DNA of 53,216 nt from an uncultured Muribaculaceae bacterium (GCA_947386115.1 CANDNO010000014.1:1-53216); one strand, 5' to 3'. Numbered from the stretch's first letter, positions 26,908 through 35,889 are shown. A program made the numbers and translations. The notes: generated by a model from the letters alone, not told the origin.

Positions 26908-28044
26908 TCAAGGCGTTGTCAAGGTGTTGATGGCGGCGGCTATGGCGTGGATGTTGGCGTCGGTGAGGTAGGGGGCGATGGGTAGGCTCACTACGCGGCG
27001 GGCCAGGGATTCGGTGACGGGTAGTTTGTATTGGGCAAACTCGGCTGCGTAGCATGGTTGCAGGTGGGGTGGCACTGCGTAGTGTATGTCGGTGCCTATG
27101 CCGGCCTTGTCGAGGTGTGCGCGCAGTTCATCGCGGTGGTCGCAGAGTGCTACGAGTTGATGGTAGTTGGTGGTCTCGGCGGGGTGGGCGAGACAGAGTT
27201 TTACCGATGGGTGGTCGACGAGCTGTGAATAGAGCGACGCGAGCCGGCGGCGGCGTTCATTGTCGGCGTCGAGGCCACGCAGCTTGATGCGCAATATGGC
27301 GGCTTGCATGGGGTCAAGGCGGCAGTTATAGCCCTGATAGATGTTATGATAGCGACGGTCGCTGCCATAGTTGGCAAGGGCGCGTACGGCAGCTGCGAGC
27401 TCCGGGTCGTGAGTCGCTACTGCCCCGGCATCGCCCATGGCTCCGAGATTTTTTGTAGGATAGAAGCTGAATGCCGCGGCGTGGCCGAGCGAACCGGCCA
27501 TATAGCCTCCGTGAAGTCCGGCCGCGGTAGCGCGGGAGCCTATGCCTTGAGCGTTGTCTTCGATTACGAGGAGGTCGTGACGGCGGGCGATGTCGACAAG
27601 GCGCCGGTCCCAGCACGCCCGCCCGTACAGATGCACCACCATGATGGCGCGGGTGAGGGGAGTGATAGCCGCCTCGATGAGTGAAGTGTCGAGATTGAGT
27701 GTATCGGGGTCGGGCTCTACGAGCACCGGTTTCAGTCCGGCATGTGATATAGCCAGGATGCTTGCTATGTAGGTGTTGGCCGGCACGATAACTTCGTCGC
27801 CCGGCGAAAGGAGGCCCGACTGTATGTAGGCTTGCATAATGAGCCGGAGAGCGTCGAGTCCGTTGCTCACTCCCACGACATAGGGGGCCTGCTGATAGTC
27901 GGCGAGCTCCTTCTCGAAAGCTTCGACCTCTGGGCCTCCGATGTATCGTCCCGACAGGGCCACGCGCGACACGGCGTCGGCGATCTCACGCTCGTAGGGG
28001 GCGTTGAGCTGCTTGAGGTCGAGGAATGGTATATGCTGGGTCAT
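26908..28044 (-). CDS. DegT/DnrJ/EryC1/StrS aminotransferase (sugar-nucleotide transaminase)
   Basis: 378-residue PLP enzyme of the DegT family that aminates keto sugars on nucleotide carriers. It opens IPFLDLKQLNAPYEREI and shows SNGLDALRLIMQAYI, IVPANTYIASILAIS, IEDNAQGIGS and the Schiff-base Lys in SFYPTKNLGAMGD. With two FdtA-type isomerases directly upstream, the likely substrate is a dTDP-3-keto-6-deoxyhexose, giving a 3-amino sugar (Fuc3N or Qui3N type) for surface glycans. That specificity is inferred from the neighbours. Its ATG overlaps the stop of the upstream cupin gene. Confidence 0.9.
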   Translation of the reverse strand: MTQHIPFLDLKQLNAPYEREIADAVSRVALSGRYIGGPEVEAFEKELADYQQAPYVVGVSNGLDALRLIMQAYIQSGLLSPGDEVIVPANTYIASILAISHAGLKPVLVEPDPDTLNLDTSLIEAAITPLTRAIMVVHLYGRACWDRRLVDIARRHDLLVIEDNAQGIGSRATAAGLHGGYMAGSLGHAAAFSFYPTKNLGAMGDAGAVATHDPELAAAVRALANYGSDRRYHNIYQGYNCRLDPMQAAILRIKLRGLDADNERRRRLASLYSQLVDHPSVKLCLAHPAETTNYHQLVALCDHRDELRAHLDKAGIGTDIHYAVPPHLQPCYAAEFAQYKLPVTESLARRVVSLPIAPYLTDANIHAIAAAINTLTTP

Positions 28045-28493
28045 GGCTGCTGAGGTGTCTTGTGGGCTGTGAGTTGCAGGAATGTGTCGTAGTCGCGCAC
28101 GTAGTCGGCCTCGTCATACAGCTCGGACGTGAGCACGAGGCACACCGAGCCCGACGAAAAGTTGTTGAGACTGCGCCAGATGCCGGCCTCGACATACAGG
28201 GCGCGGTATGGGCGGTTGAGCGTATAGACGCGACGCTGTTTGCCATCATCGAGCACTACGTCAAAGCTGCCGCTCACGGCCACGATGAGCTCGCGGGCAG
28301 TGTGGTGGGAATGGCCTCCACGCTCCGAGTCGCCGGGCACGTCGTACAGGTAGAATACGCGCTTGATGTCGAAGGGGGTGTCGCCGCAGTTTTCAACCAC
28401 GCTCAGCGAGCCGTTGGGGTGGCGGTGGCGAGGCAGTTCGACAATGCCGCAGTGGTCGAGCGACGAAAGGGCGTGGCTGTTACTCGTCTCCAT
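28041..28493 (-). CDS. WxcM/FdtA-like dTDP-sugar 3,4-ketoisomerase, copy A
   Basis: 150-residue single-cupin protein of the FdtA/QdtA/WxcM family, which isomerises dTDP-4-keto-6-deoxyglucose to a 3-keto form. Characteristic pieces are NGSLSVVEN, FDIKRVFYLYDVPG, RGGHSHHTARELIV (His61 and His63, positions of the catalytic pair) and SGSFDVVLDDG. The Lys usual after the second His is His64 here. It overlaps the second cupin gene by 14 nt and the aminotransferase by 4 nt. Confidence 0.87.
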   Translation of the reverse strand: METSNSHALSSLDHCGIVELPRHRHPNGSLSVVENCGDTPFDIKRVFYLYDVPGDSERGGHSHHTARELIVAVSGSFDVVLDDGKQRRVYTLNRPYRALYVEAGIWRSLNNFSSGSVCLVLTSELYDEADYVRDYDTFLQLTAHKTPQQP

Positions 28494-28896
28494 GGCGATT
28501 GGTTTTCAAGGTTATGAATTGGTCGAAATTCTCGATATAGTCGTTCTCGTCGTAGGTGGTCGATGACAGGACCATGGCGACGGAGCAGGTCGAGAAATTG
28601 TCGATCATGCGCCAAGTCATGGGCGGAACGTACAGGCCGTAGTAGGAACGCGACAGGTGGTGGCGCACGGGGCCGTTGCCGTCGTCGAGCACGACATCGA
28701 AGCTGCCGGCAAGCGCAACAATCAGTTCGTGCTGGGTTTTGAACGCGTGGCCATGGCGTATCTCGCCGCCGGGCACGTCGTAGATCCAGTAGCAGCGTTG
28801 CATGTCAAACCCGAGGCGCTCGCCGTTCTCGATAAACGACAGGTTGCCGCGAGGGTCGAAGATCTTGGGTAGCTGTACGAGTCGAGGCTTGTTCAT
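28480..28896 (-). CDS. WxcM/FdtA-like dTDP-sugar 3,4-ketoisomerase, copy B
   Basis: 138-residue paralogue of the following gene, with the same cupin layout: RGNLSFIENG, FDMQRCYWIYDVPGG, IRHGHAFKTQHELIV and AGSFDVVLDDGNG. It keeps His50 and Lys53 but has Phe52 where copy A has its second His, so the two are not simple redundant copies. One may act on another sugar nucleotide or have lost activity. Its ATG overlaps the stop of the phosphodiesterase gene. Confidence 0.87.
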   Translation of the reverse strand: MNKPRLVQLPKIFDPRGNLSFIENGERLGFDMQRCYWIYDVPGGEIRHGHAFKTQHELIVALAGSFDVVLDDGNGPVRHHLSRSYYGLYVPPMTWRMIDNFSTCSVAMVLSSTTYDENDYIENFDQFITLKTNRHGDE

Positions 28897-30005
28897 TGTT
28901 TGGCGTTATGGTTTTGGGTACCGTTTCTTACGGGCAGGGCGAATGTGCCCATGACGGGGTAGTGGTCGCTCGAGCGGCCATGACCGCGTTCATAGGAGAG
29001 GGCTTTAAGATTGCCACCGTAAAGAATATGGTCGATGTTGAAATAGAAGCGATTGGCGTAATAGGTCACCGTCGGGCCGAATCCTACCGAGGTGAATGTG
29101 CTCTCGAGAGTCTTTCCCTCGATAACGCGCTGGGCGTGGCAGTCCTCGATGTCGTTGAAGTCGCCGGCCACGATGATGTTGGGGCCGCCAATGCTGTCGA
29201 TGTTGTGGCGCAGCATCACGGCTTGCTGAGTGCGGGCCTTCATGGCTGCCGACAGTTTGGCGATCATGCCGTAGCGCGCATCCTCGAGTTTCTCGGTAGT
29301 GGGATGGCGTGTGATGCTGCCGTAGAGGGCCTTGTCGTCGGTGCTTAGTCCTATCGACTGCAGGTGTATGTTATAGAGTACCACCGGGGTGCCGTCGACA
29401 TTAAGCCTCAGGCACTGGAACATGGCCGAGGGGTCGTCGGGCTGGTGGACGTCGATGGTGTCGAACGGATGTTTTGACAGCACGTGCAATGTTTTGTAAC
29501 CGTGGGAGCGGTAGGGGTAGCGCGTGGTCAGGCTGTCGGCCTGTGAAGGGATGTCGCGCCACTGGGCAGGGTCGGTGGGGCGAGACTCCTGCAGGCACAC
29601 CACGTCGGCGTCGTAGTTCAGTATTGTATTGACGGTTGAATTGTATCCGGCCGAGTCGGTTTTGGAATAGTTCTCGAAGTTGTAGGTGTTGTAGGTCAGG
29701 ACTTTGAACTCACGGCAGCCTTCGGGCAGCTTGTGTGAACCGAAGTTGAGCGGGCAGAAGTTCCATACGGCCGACGCGCATGCCAGAATGCCGAATGCCG
29801 GCAGGAAGGCGAGTCGCCGCCATGTGATAAGATCAAACAGGATGAGAAACACAACGACAGCGAGCACGGCCGGGAACAGCATCAGGGCGATGCCGGGCAG
29901 CGAGGAGGTGGCAGGGTCGAAGTGACCGCCATAGCCCGAGAACAGCAACGCTGCGACGGCTGCGATATTGATAATCAGTAATATGAATTTGAGAAATCGT
30001 TTCAT
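28893..30005 (-). CDS. Membrane-anchored endonuclease/exonuclease/phosphatase-family protein
   Basis: 370 residues. Two or three N-terminal transmembrane helices (about 1-85) precede a DNase I-like EEP domain with FKVLTYNTYNFENY, DVVCLQESRP, VVLYNIHLQS, IIVAGDFNDIED and the terminal RSSDHYPVMGTF His. EEP proteins cleave phosphodiesters in nucleic acids, phospholipids or phosphoinositides; the fused helices suggest an envelope-facing substrate. Start 30005 (MKRFLKFILL) is preferred; an ATG at 30017 would overlap the upstream rhomboid gene by 8 nt. Confidence 0.82.
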   Translation of the reverse strand: MKRFLKFILLIINIAAVAALLFSGYGGHFDPATSSLPGIALMLFPAVLAVVVFLILFDLITWRRLAFLPAFGILACASAVWNFCPLNFGSHKLPEGCREFKVLTYNTYNFENYSKTDSAGYNSTVNTILNYDADVVCLQESRPTDPAQWRDIPSQADSLTTRYPYRSHGYKTLHVLSKHPFDTIDVHQPDDPSAMFQCLRLNVDGTPVVLYNIHLQSIGLSTDDKALYGSITRHPTTEKLEDARYGMIAKLSAAMKARTQQAVMLRHNIDSIGGPNIIVAGDFNDIEDCHAQRVIEGKTLESTFTSVGFGPTVTYYANRFYFNIDHILYGGNLKALSYERGHGRSSDHYPVMGTFALPVRNGTQNHNAKQ

Positions 30006-30009
30006 GCTC

Positions 30010-30783
30010 TTATACATTGTGGCTTAGTTCGACAAGACGGCGGCGTTCCATGGCGGTGAGCGACGAGTAGCCCGAGCGACGCACCTTGTCGAGCAGACGG
30101 TCGAGTTCGGCGCGGGCATCGGCTTCGCTGAGCCGGCTTGCCGACATTTTGTTGTATCGCGGGCGTCGCGAACGGGCTATCAGGGCCCAGACGGCACCGG
30201 TGGCGAGTCCGCCTATATGTGCCAGGTGTGCGCCGGCATTGCTGCCGGTGAGTCCCAGACCGAATATCACGAGCGTGGCGATGGCTACCCACTTGATTTT
30301 GACGCTTCCGAGGAACAGCATGTTAAGCTTGAGATTGGGGGCGGTGCAGGCTGTGGCGGCTACGATGGCCATGACGGCGCCCGATGCTCCCTCGAGATAG
30401 CCACCCGTAGCGGCGGGCCACACGAGGCTGCCGGTGATGTACAGCAACGCGCCGCCTATGCCGCCGGCGAGATATAGCAGCGTGGTGCGCCGGCCCGATG
30501 TGAATTGTTCGTACAGCCGGCCGAACCAATAGAGCCACAGCATGTTGAACACGCAGTGCCACACGTCGGTGTGTGTGAACATATAGGTTATTATGCTCCA
30601 CGGGCGCAGTAGGATACCGAGCCCCGAGGGGAGGTCAAGCGCGGCTGTGGCCAAGTTGAGCTGAGAGCCCGACAGCGATGTGACAAACGACACTGTAGCG
30701 ATCGTCAGCAACACGGCGATGTTGATGACGACGAGCCGCAGCGTGGCGTCCATAGTGCGTATTATGTGAGTGATACGGGGCAT
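30010..30783 (-). CDS. Rhomboid-family intramembrane serine protease, copy 2
   Basis: 257-residue rhomboid with about six helices. The catalytic dyad is Ser134 in EGASGAVMAI and His189 in AHLAHIGGLATG; HTDVWHCVFNMLWL corresponds to the HxxxN helix. A cytoplasmic tail of about 50 residues (MSASRLSEADARAELDRLL onward) resembles the small C-terminal domain common on Bacteroidetes rhomboids. It is directly downstream of another rhomboid, overlapping by one base. Confidence 0.9.
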   Translation of the reverse strand: MPRITHIIRTMDATLRLVVINIAVLLTIATVSFVTSLSGSQLNLATAALDLPSGLGILLRPWSIITYMFTHTDVWHCVFNMLWLYWFGRLYEQFTSGRRTTLLYLAGGIGGALLYITGSLVWPAATGGYLEGASGAVMAIVAATACTAPNLKLNMLFLGSVKIKWVAIATLVIFGLGLTGSNAGAHLAHIGGLATGAVWALIARSRRPRYNKMSASRLSEADARAELDRLLDKVRRSGYSSLTAMERRRLVELSHNV

Positions 30784-31538
30784 CAGAAATGGTGAATGTC
30801 AATAGTGTTTTTCTTGCGCCAGTACAGGAGCATGAGCAAGCCGAATATCATGCCGCCAAGGTGGGCGAGGTGGGCTACATTGTCGGCGGGGTTGTTGTTC
30901 ATGGCCTGCAGTAGCTCGATAACGCCGTAGCCGAGGACCATCCAGCGGGCCTGAATGGGTATGGGGAGGAACAAGAGATAGATAGGCTGGCGCGGGAACA
31001 TGAATCCGAATGCCAGCAGGATGCCGTAGACAGCGCCCGAAGCACCCAGGGTGGGTATGTTGATGAGGACGTTGAGGCGGGCCATGTCGGGGTTGATGAA
31101 GTTCTTGCCTTCATGTAGCGCCGAGGCGCCGTCACGGGCTATTAGATCGAGAGCCAACGGATTGTCAATGAGGTTCTCCATGTGGTTGACCATGATTGCA
31201 AAGACCCCCTCCTGGATGAGAGCGGCACCGACTCCGCACGACACGAAGTAGAACAGGAATCTCTTGCTGCCAAGCGCGCGTTCGATCACCCCGCCGAACA
31301 TGAACAGAGCGAACATGTTGAAAAACAGGTGGCCGAAGCCTTCGTGCATGAACATATATGTGAACAGCTGCGAGGGAAGGAAATCCTTCGACGAGAAATA
31401 GTGGAGCGCGCCATACTGTATGATGGAGCTCCCGTAACGAGTCCCGAACACATTTATAGCTGCCCAGATGATCGTATTGATTATCAGTAGATTCTTGGTT
31501 ACGGGCGGAAGTTGCCGCCAGATAAATCCTAAATTCAT
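30783..31538 (-). CDS. Rhomboid-family intramembrane serine protease, copy 1
   Basis: 251-residue rhomboid with FMHEGFGHLFFNMFALFMFGG (HxxxN helix), catalytic Ser167 in LGASGAVYGILLAFG and His226 in VAHLAHLGGMIFG. A longer luminal loop (about residues 117-162) separates helices before the serine. It lacks the cytoplasmic tail of its neighbour. First gene of a six-gene minus-strand unit ending with the DegT aminotransferase; a TATTTTTG box lies upstream. Confidence 0.9.
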   Translation of the reverse strand: MNLGFIWRQLPPVTKNLLIINTIIWAAINVFGTRYGSSIIQYGALHYFSSKDFLPSQLFTYMFMHEGFGHLFFNMFALFMFGGVIERALGSKRFLFYFVSCGVGAALIQEGVFAIMVNHMENLIDNPLALDLIARDGASALHEGKNFINPDMARLNVLINIPTLGASGAVYGILLAFGFMFPRQPIYLLFLPIPIQARWMVLGYGVIELLQAMNNNPADNVAHLAHLGGMIFGLLMLLYWRKKNTIDIHHF

Positions 31539-31571
31539 TATTTATTTAGAGTATGTTACACAATAATAACG

Positions 31572-31579
31572 CAAAAATA
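31572..31579 (-). promoter_or_regulatory. -7 promoter box for rhomboid/amino-sugar operon
   Basis: Minus-strand TATTTTTG matches TAnnTTTG 34 nt upstream of the first rhomboid ATG (31538). No good -33 element was found. Confidence 0.45.
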
Positions 31580-31680
31580 GTGAAAAAATACCGCTGTTCG
31601 GGCACTTGATAACAATTTTTAGTGATAAGTAAGACCTCATTCCCCAATTTGTGCTAAACCAGGGACGCACAGTTGCACAA

Positions 31681-31699
31681 GTCGCGTGTTTACAGCGAC
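31681..31699. terminator. Weak hairpin downstream of araC-type gene
   Basis: GTCGC (31681-31685) pairs with GCGAC (31695-31699); the T run (GCTTTTTGC) follows on the plus strand. It may mark the 3' end of the AraC-type gene, but the tract orientation suits the minus strand poorly. Confidence 0.3.
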
Positions 31700-31724
31700 G
31701 CTTTTTGCTTTATTAGGATGTGTG

Positions 31725-32633
31725 TCAGATGGCGTCGGAGGTGTTGCGGTACTCGTTGGGGGTGACGCCGGCGATGTTCTTGAACAGGCGGGTGAAGTGC
31801 TGGGGGTACTGGAAGCCAAGCTCGTAGGCTATCTGGCTGATGCTCTTGTCGCGGGCTATGAGGCGGTCTTTGGCAAGGGCGATGATGCGGTTCTGGATGT
31901 GTTCCTTGGCGGTCTTGCCGGTTTCTTTTTTTATGAGATCGCCGAAGTAGTTGGGCGACAGGCATAGTTCGGACGCACACCATTTGACGGTGGGGAGTCC
32001 CTCGGTCGACAATCGATTGCTGTGTATGTAGCTGTCGATGGTCGACTCGAATCTCGACAGCAGGTCGCTGTTGACGACCTCTCGCGTGATGAACTGGCGC
32101 TCGTAGAATCGCAAGCAGTAATCGAGCAGGAGCTCGATGTTGGTTGCTATGAGGCGTTTGCTCAGGCGGTCGATGGCGTGGTTGAGCTCGAGCGATATCT
32201 TGTCGAGGCAGTCGACGAAGATCTCTCGTTCACGTTGTGACAGGTGCAGAGCCTCGTTGACGTTGTAGGAGAAGTATGAATACTCGTTTATGCGTTTGGC
32301 GAGCGAGGTGCCCCGTATGAGTTCGGGGTCGAAGCAGAGGGCCCACCCCTGTGGCTGGAACTCCTCGCCGTTGTCCTCGATGCCTATCACCTGGCCGGGA
32401 GCAAGGCACACGACGGTCCCTTTCTGGTAGTCGTACTTTCCACGGCCGTAGAGGATGTCGCCGCAGAACGATTCTTTAAGGAAGATGGTGTAGAAACTGA
32501 ATGTGAGGCGCTGGTGGCGCAAGCGACGGGACCGGGACAGGTCGATGACGCTCACGAGGGGGTGCAGTGTTTCGATTCCGAGCATGTCGTTGTACTCGGC
32601 GATAGTGGTGATGTGTGACGGTTTCTCTGCCAT
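31725..32633 (-). CDS. AraC-family transcriptional regulator
   Basis: 302-residue regulator with an N-terminal cupin-like sensing region (about 1-180, including GDILYGRGKYDYQKGTVV) and a C-terminal double helix-turn-helix AraC domain (about 200-300; WCASELCLSPNYFGDLIKK and ISQIAYELGFQYPQHFTRLF). It is divergent from the CMD-cupin gene across a 147-nt spacer, so it most likely controls that cassette. The inducer is unknown. Confidence 0.92.
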   Translation of the reverse strand: MAEKPSHITTIAEYNDMLGIETLHPLVSVIDLSRSRRLRHQRLTFSFYTIFLKESFCGDILYGRGKYDYQKGTVVCLAPGQVIGIEDNGEEFQPQGWALCFDPELIRGTSLAKRINEYSYFSYNVNEALHLSQREREIFVDCLDKISLELNHAIDRLSKRLIATNIELLLDYCLRFYERQFITREVVNSDLLSRFESTIDSYIHSNRLSTEGLPTVKWCASELCLSPNYFGDLIKKETGKTAKEHIQNRIIALAKDRLIARDKSISQIAYELGFQYPQHFTRLFKNIAGVTPNEYRNTSDAI

Positions 32634-32654
32634 AACGTTACGGGTTTTATGTCA

Positions 32655-32662
32655 CAAAGATA
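32655..32662 (-). promoter_or_regulatory. -7 promoter box for the AraC regulator
   Basis: Minus-strand TATCTTTG matches TAnnTTTG, 22 nt before the ATG at 32633. Confidence 0.5.
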
Positions 32663-32759
32663 CTGAATCGCTTTAAATTACGCACGCCATAAACGGTAGT
32701 TCGTAGAGAAAGGTAGGAAAATCAGTAATTCGTATACAACCGGGGCTCGTCTATGTTAT

Positions 32760-32767
32760 TAATTTTG
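32760..32767 (+). promoter_or_regulatory. -7 promoter box for the CMD-cupin cassette
   Basis: TAATTTTG matches TAnnTTTG, with no TTTG at the -33 position. A missing -33 box next to a divergent AraC gene suggests activator dependence. The ATG follows 13 nt later at 32781. Confidence 0.55.
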
Positions 32768-32780
32768 CAGAAAAAAGAAT

Positions 32781-33596
32781 ATGAAAAGAATAATCATACT
32801 GCTGATACTTTTATCGGCAATAACATCAACTATCATGGCACAGCAGAAAATAGTACAGACGGCAGGTCGCCAGCAGCTTGGCGAGTTTGCTCCCGAGTTT
32901 GCCCATCTCAACGACGACATCCTCTTCGGCGAGGTGTGGAGCCGCAATGATCTCCTTTCTCTGCGGGACCGTAGTCTCGTGACTATCACATCGCTCATAT
33001 CGCAGGGTATCACCGACAGTTCGCTTACGTTCCACCTCCAAGAGGCCAAGAAGAACGGTATTACACGCACCGAGGCCGCCGAGATAATCACCCATATAGC
33101 TTTCTATGCCGGTTGGCCCAAGGCGTGGGCGGCGTTCCGCCTTGCCAAGGATGTCTGGAACGATGATATCAAGGGCGACGATGCAAAGGCCGCTTTCCAG
33201 CGCGAGATGATATTCCCCATAGGCGAGCCCAACAGTGCCTATGCCAAGTATTTCAGCGGCAACAGCTGGCTCGCTCCGATATCGACCGAGCAGATACCCT
33301 TCTTCAATGTTACCTTCGAGCCGGGGTGCCGCAACAACTGGCACATCCACAAGGCTGTGAAAGGTGGCGGACAGATGCTCGTAGGCGTTGCGGGCCGCGG
33401 ATGGTATCAGGAGGAAGGTAAGCCCGCTGTTGAAATCTTGCCGGGCACAGTTATCCATATCCCGGCCAATGTAAAGCATTGGCATGGTGCGACCAAGGAC
33501 TCGTGGTTTGCACATCTGGCTTTCGAGGTTCCGGGCTCTGAGTCGGAAAACGTGTGGCTCGAACCTGTCACCGACGAAGAATACAACAAGCTTTAA
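32781..33596 (+). CDS. Secreted carboxymuconolactone decarboxylase-cupin fusion protein
   Basis: 271 residues: a signal peptide (about 1-21, ending IMAQQ), a carboxymuconolactone decarboxylase/AhpD-like domain (about 40-130, SLVTITSLISQGITDSSL, EIITHIAFYAGWPKAWAAF) and a C-terminal cupin (about 165-260) with metal-type histidines in CRNNWHIHKA and PANVKHWHGATKD. The AhpD catalytic CxxC pair is absent, so it is unlikely to act as AhpD. Such fusions often accompany quinone or aldehyde detoxification genes. First gene of a four-gene cassette. Confidence 0.87.
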   Translation: MKRIIILLILLSAITSTIMAQQKIVQTAGRQQLGEFAPEFAHLNDDILFGEVWSRNDLLSLRDRSLVTITSLISQGITDSSLTFHLQEAKKNGITRTEAAEIITHIAFYAGWPKAWAAFRLAKDVWNDDIKGDDAKAAFQREMIFPIGEPNSAYAKYFSGNSWLAPISTEQIPFFNVTFEPGCRNNWHIHKAVKGGGQMLVGVAGRGWYQEEGKPAVEILPGTVIHIPANVKHWHGATKDSWFAHLAFEVPGSESENVWLEPVTDEEYNKL

Positions 33597-33612
33597 GATA
33601 TATATAGTAATC

Positions 33613-34149
33613 ATGAAGAAAGTTCTTATAATTTCAACCAGCCTGCGAGGCTTGAGTAACTCACACGAACTTGCCGAGGCTTTTGCCCGCGGTGCCAAGG
33701 AGTCGGGCAACGAAGTGGAAATGGTCACACTGCATCATAAGGATATCAAGTTTTGCATAGGCTGTATCAGCTGTCAGAAGACCGGAAAATGTGTGATCGG
33801 TGACGACGCCCCGGCTATTACGGCCATGATGCATGATGCCGATGTCCTGGTATTCGCTACACCTATATATTATTATGAGATGAGCGGACAGATGAAGACC
33901 TTGCTCGACCGTGCCAATCCTCTATATGGCGGTGACTATCGTTTTACCGATGTATATATGCTCACGAGTGCCGCCGAGGATGAGGCTCATGTGCCCGACC
34001 GCGCTGTCTCGGGCCTCGAAGGATGGATAGAGTGCTTTGATCGTGCTCGCCTGGCGGGAAGTGTCTTTGCCGGCGGGGTAACCGCTCCCGGAGAGGTAGC
34101 GGGCCATGCAGCGATAAACCGTGCCTATGAAATGGGCAAAAGCGTATGA
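33613..34149 (+). CDS. NADPH-dependent FMN reductase / flavodoxin-family protein
   Basis: 178-residue flavodoxin-like oxidoreductase. The FMN-phosphate loop reads [17 protein letters not shown], followed by [19 protein letters not shown] (a Cys-rich segment common in iron-sulfur flavoprotein-like reductases) and [22 protein letters not shown]. Start 33613 begins [10 protein letters not shown], just after the CMD-cupin stop; earlier in-frame codons fall inside that gene. Probably reduces quinones or similar electrophiles; substrate unknown. Confidence 0.88.
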   Translation: MKKVLIISTSLRGLSNSHELAEAFARGAKESGNEVEMVTLHHKDIKFCIGCISCQKTGKCVIGDDAPAITAMMHDADVLVFATPIYYYEMSGQMKTLLDRANPLYGGDYRFTDVYMLTSAAEDEAHVPDRAVSGLEGWIECFDRARLAGSVFAGGVTAPGEVAGHAAINRAYEMGKSV

Positions 34150-34153
34150 TGAT

Positions 34154-34714
34154 ATGACCGAGCAGGAATTTTGGGAATATACTTCGAGTGGCCGGCTTAT
34201 CGAGGCGGGTGCTCCCGAGCACGAGATCATGCACCGCATGAGCCAGAATGCTTTGCGCAGGACGATGGAGATAAACGGTTCGTACCATGCACCCGAGGAG
34301 CTGCGCCGCCTTATGTCGGAACTCATCGGTAAAAAGCTTGATGACAGTTTCGGACTGTTCCCTCCGTTTTATACCGACTGTGGCCGTAATATAACCATAG
34401 GCAAGAGAACCTTCATCAATATGGGGTGCTCGTTTCAGGACTGGGGCGGCATCGAGATTGGTGACGACTGCCTGATAGGCCACAACTGCACGATATGCAC
34501 GGTCAATCACTCCAAGGACCCGGAGCGCCGGGGCGATATGACCTGTCACGGAGTGAAAATCGGCAACAAGGTGTGGATAGGTGCCAATGTCACTGTCCTG
34601 CCGGGTGTGAGTATAGGCGACGGCGCTATTGTGGCTGCCGGCGCTGTTGTGACTAAAGATGTTGAACCGGGTGCCACAGTGGGTGGAGTGCCGGCCAAAC
34701 TTTTACGTATATGA
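34154..34714 (+). CDS. Sugar O-acetyltransferase (maltose/galactoside acetyltransferase type)
   Basis: 186-residue left-handed beta-helix acetyltransferase. The N-terminal cap [16 protein letters not shown] precedes [20 protein letters not shown], hexapeptide repeats and the C-terminal [20 protein letters not shown]. It transfers acetyl from acetyl-CoA to a sugar. Start 34154 lies 4 nt after the reductase stop; in-frame ATGs at 34121 and 34127 would lie inside the reductase. It ends overlapping the hydrolase start. Confidence 0.9.
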   Translation: MTEQEFWEYTSSGRLIEAGAPEHEIMHRMSQNALRRTMEINGSYHAPEELRRLMSELIGKKLDDSFGLFPPFYTDCGRNITIGKRTFINMGCSFQDWGGIEIGDDCLIGHNCTICTVNHSKDPERRGDMTCHGVKIGNKVWIGANVTVLPGVSIGDGAIVAAGAVVTKDVEPGATVGGVPAKLLRI

Positions 34715-35775
34715 AACAGATTGTCATGTTGTTGCTGGCTGTTATGGGCATAATGACCTCGCCGGCGCAGATAAATAACAGTAAAAATATGGAAGAACTT
34801 AAACTTACTACCGAGTGGGACAAGACGTTCCCGAAGAGCGATAAAGTGGATCACAGCAAGGTTGTGTTTCCCAACCGTTACGGCATCATGCTCGCTGCCG
34901 ATCTGTATGTGCCCAAAGGTGCAAAAGCGCCGATGCCCGCGATAGCCGTGTGCGGCCCGTTCGGAGCCGTTAAGGAGCAGTCGTCGGGACTCTACGCTCA
35001 GGAGATGGCCGAGCGAGGATTTGTCACGCTTGCCTTCGACCCCTCTTTCACGGGCGAGAGCGGCGGCTCACCACGATACATGACCTCGCCCGATATCAAT
35101 ACCGAGGATTTCAGCGCAGCGGTAGATTATCTCGTGACGAACGACATGGTCAACCCCGAGGCTGTTGGCATAATCGGTATATGTGGATGGGGCGGTCTGG
35201 CTATCAATGCGGCCGCGTCCGATCCCCGCATCAAAGCTACGGTGGCCTCGACGATGTATGACATGAGCCGTGTTACCGCCAACGGTTACTTTGATAGCGC
35301 CGACAGTGTCGAAGCGCGTAATGAGCAGCGTAAGGCTCTCGCCGCCCAGCGCACTGAGGATTTCAAAACAGGCACACCGCGACTTGCCGGTGGCGTGCCC
35401 GATGTTCTTCCCGACGATGCGCCTCAGTTCCTGAAGGATTACTATGACTATTACAAGACCGAGCGTGGGTATCATGTGCGCTCGCTCAACTCCAATGGTG
35501 GCCGAAACGTGACATCGGGCATACCCTGGATTAACTTCCCGTTGATGAGCCGTGCTGCTGAAATAGAAAATGCTGTCATGATTATTCATGGTGAGAAAGC
35601 ACACTCGTTTTATTTTGGCAGTGACGCCTACAAAAAGCTCACCGTGGTTCCCGGCGAACCCAACAACAAGCTGTTTATGGTAATTCCAGGGGCAAGTCAC
35701 ACCGACCTTTATGACCGCAAGGACATAATACCCTTTGATGCCCTGGTGACGTTCTTCAACGAGTACCTCAAGTAG
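34711..35775 (+). CDS. Secreted alpha/beta-hydrolase with Cys nucleophile elbow (dienelactone hydrolase-like)
   Basis: 354 residues with a signal peptide (about 1-19) and an alpha/beta-hydrolase fold. The nucleophile elbow reads [18 protein letters not shown], placing Cys where most esterases have Ser, as in dienelactone hydrolases. A conserved GASHTDLYD supplies the late His, and the acidic residue may be in IIHGEKAHS. It overlaps the acetyltransferase by 4 nt. Together with CMD and the reductase it suggests handling of a lactone or aromatic electrophile, which is inference. Confidence 0.86.
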   Translation: MKQIVMLLLAVMGIMTSPAQINNSKNMEELKLTTEWDKTFPKSDKVDHSKVVFPNRYGIMLAADLYVPKGAKAPMPAIAVCGPFGAVKEQSSGLYAQEMAERGFVTLAFDPSFTGESGGSPRYMTSPDINTEDFSAAVDYLVTNDMVNPEAVGIIGICGWGGLAINAAASDPRIKATVASTMYDMSRVTANGYFDSADSVEARNEQRKALAAQRTEDFKTGTPRLAGGVPDVLPDDAPQFLKDYYDYYKTERGYHVRSLNSNGGRNVTSGIPWINFPLMSRAAEIENAVMIIHGEKAHSFYFGSDAYKKLTVVPGEPNNKLFMVIPGASHTDLYDRKDIIPFDALVTFFNEYLK

Positions 35776-35798
35776 TACATATATATAGTAATACTGAC

Positions 35799-35836
35799 AG
35801 GTCGAGGCCGTGAGAGGTCTCGACCTTGCTTTTTAT
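35799..35836 (+). terminator. Terminator after the CMD-cupin cassette
   Basis: An 8-bp stem AGGTCGAG / CTCGACCT (35799-35806, 35819-35826) followed by TGCTTTTT. Confidence 0.8.
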
Positions 35837-35889
35837 CGGTCGGGCGCACAAAAATTGTTTTGGATTGTTATAAATGCAGGTGATAAATA

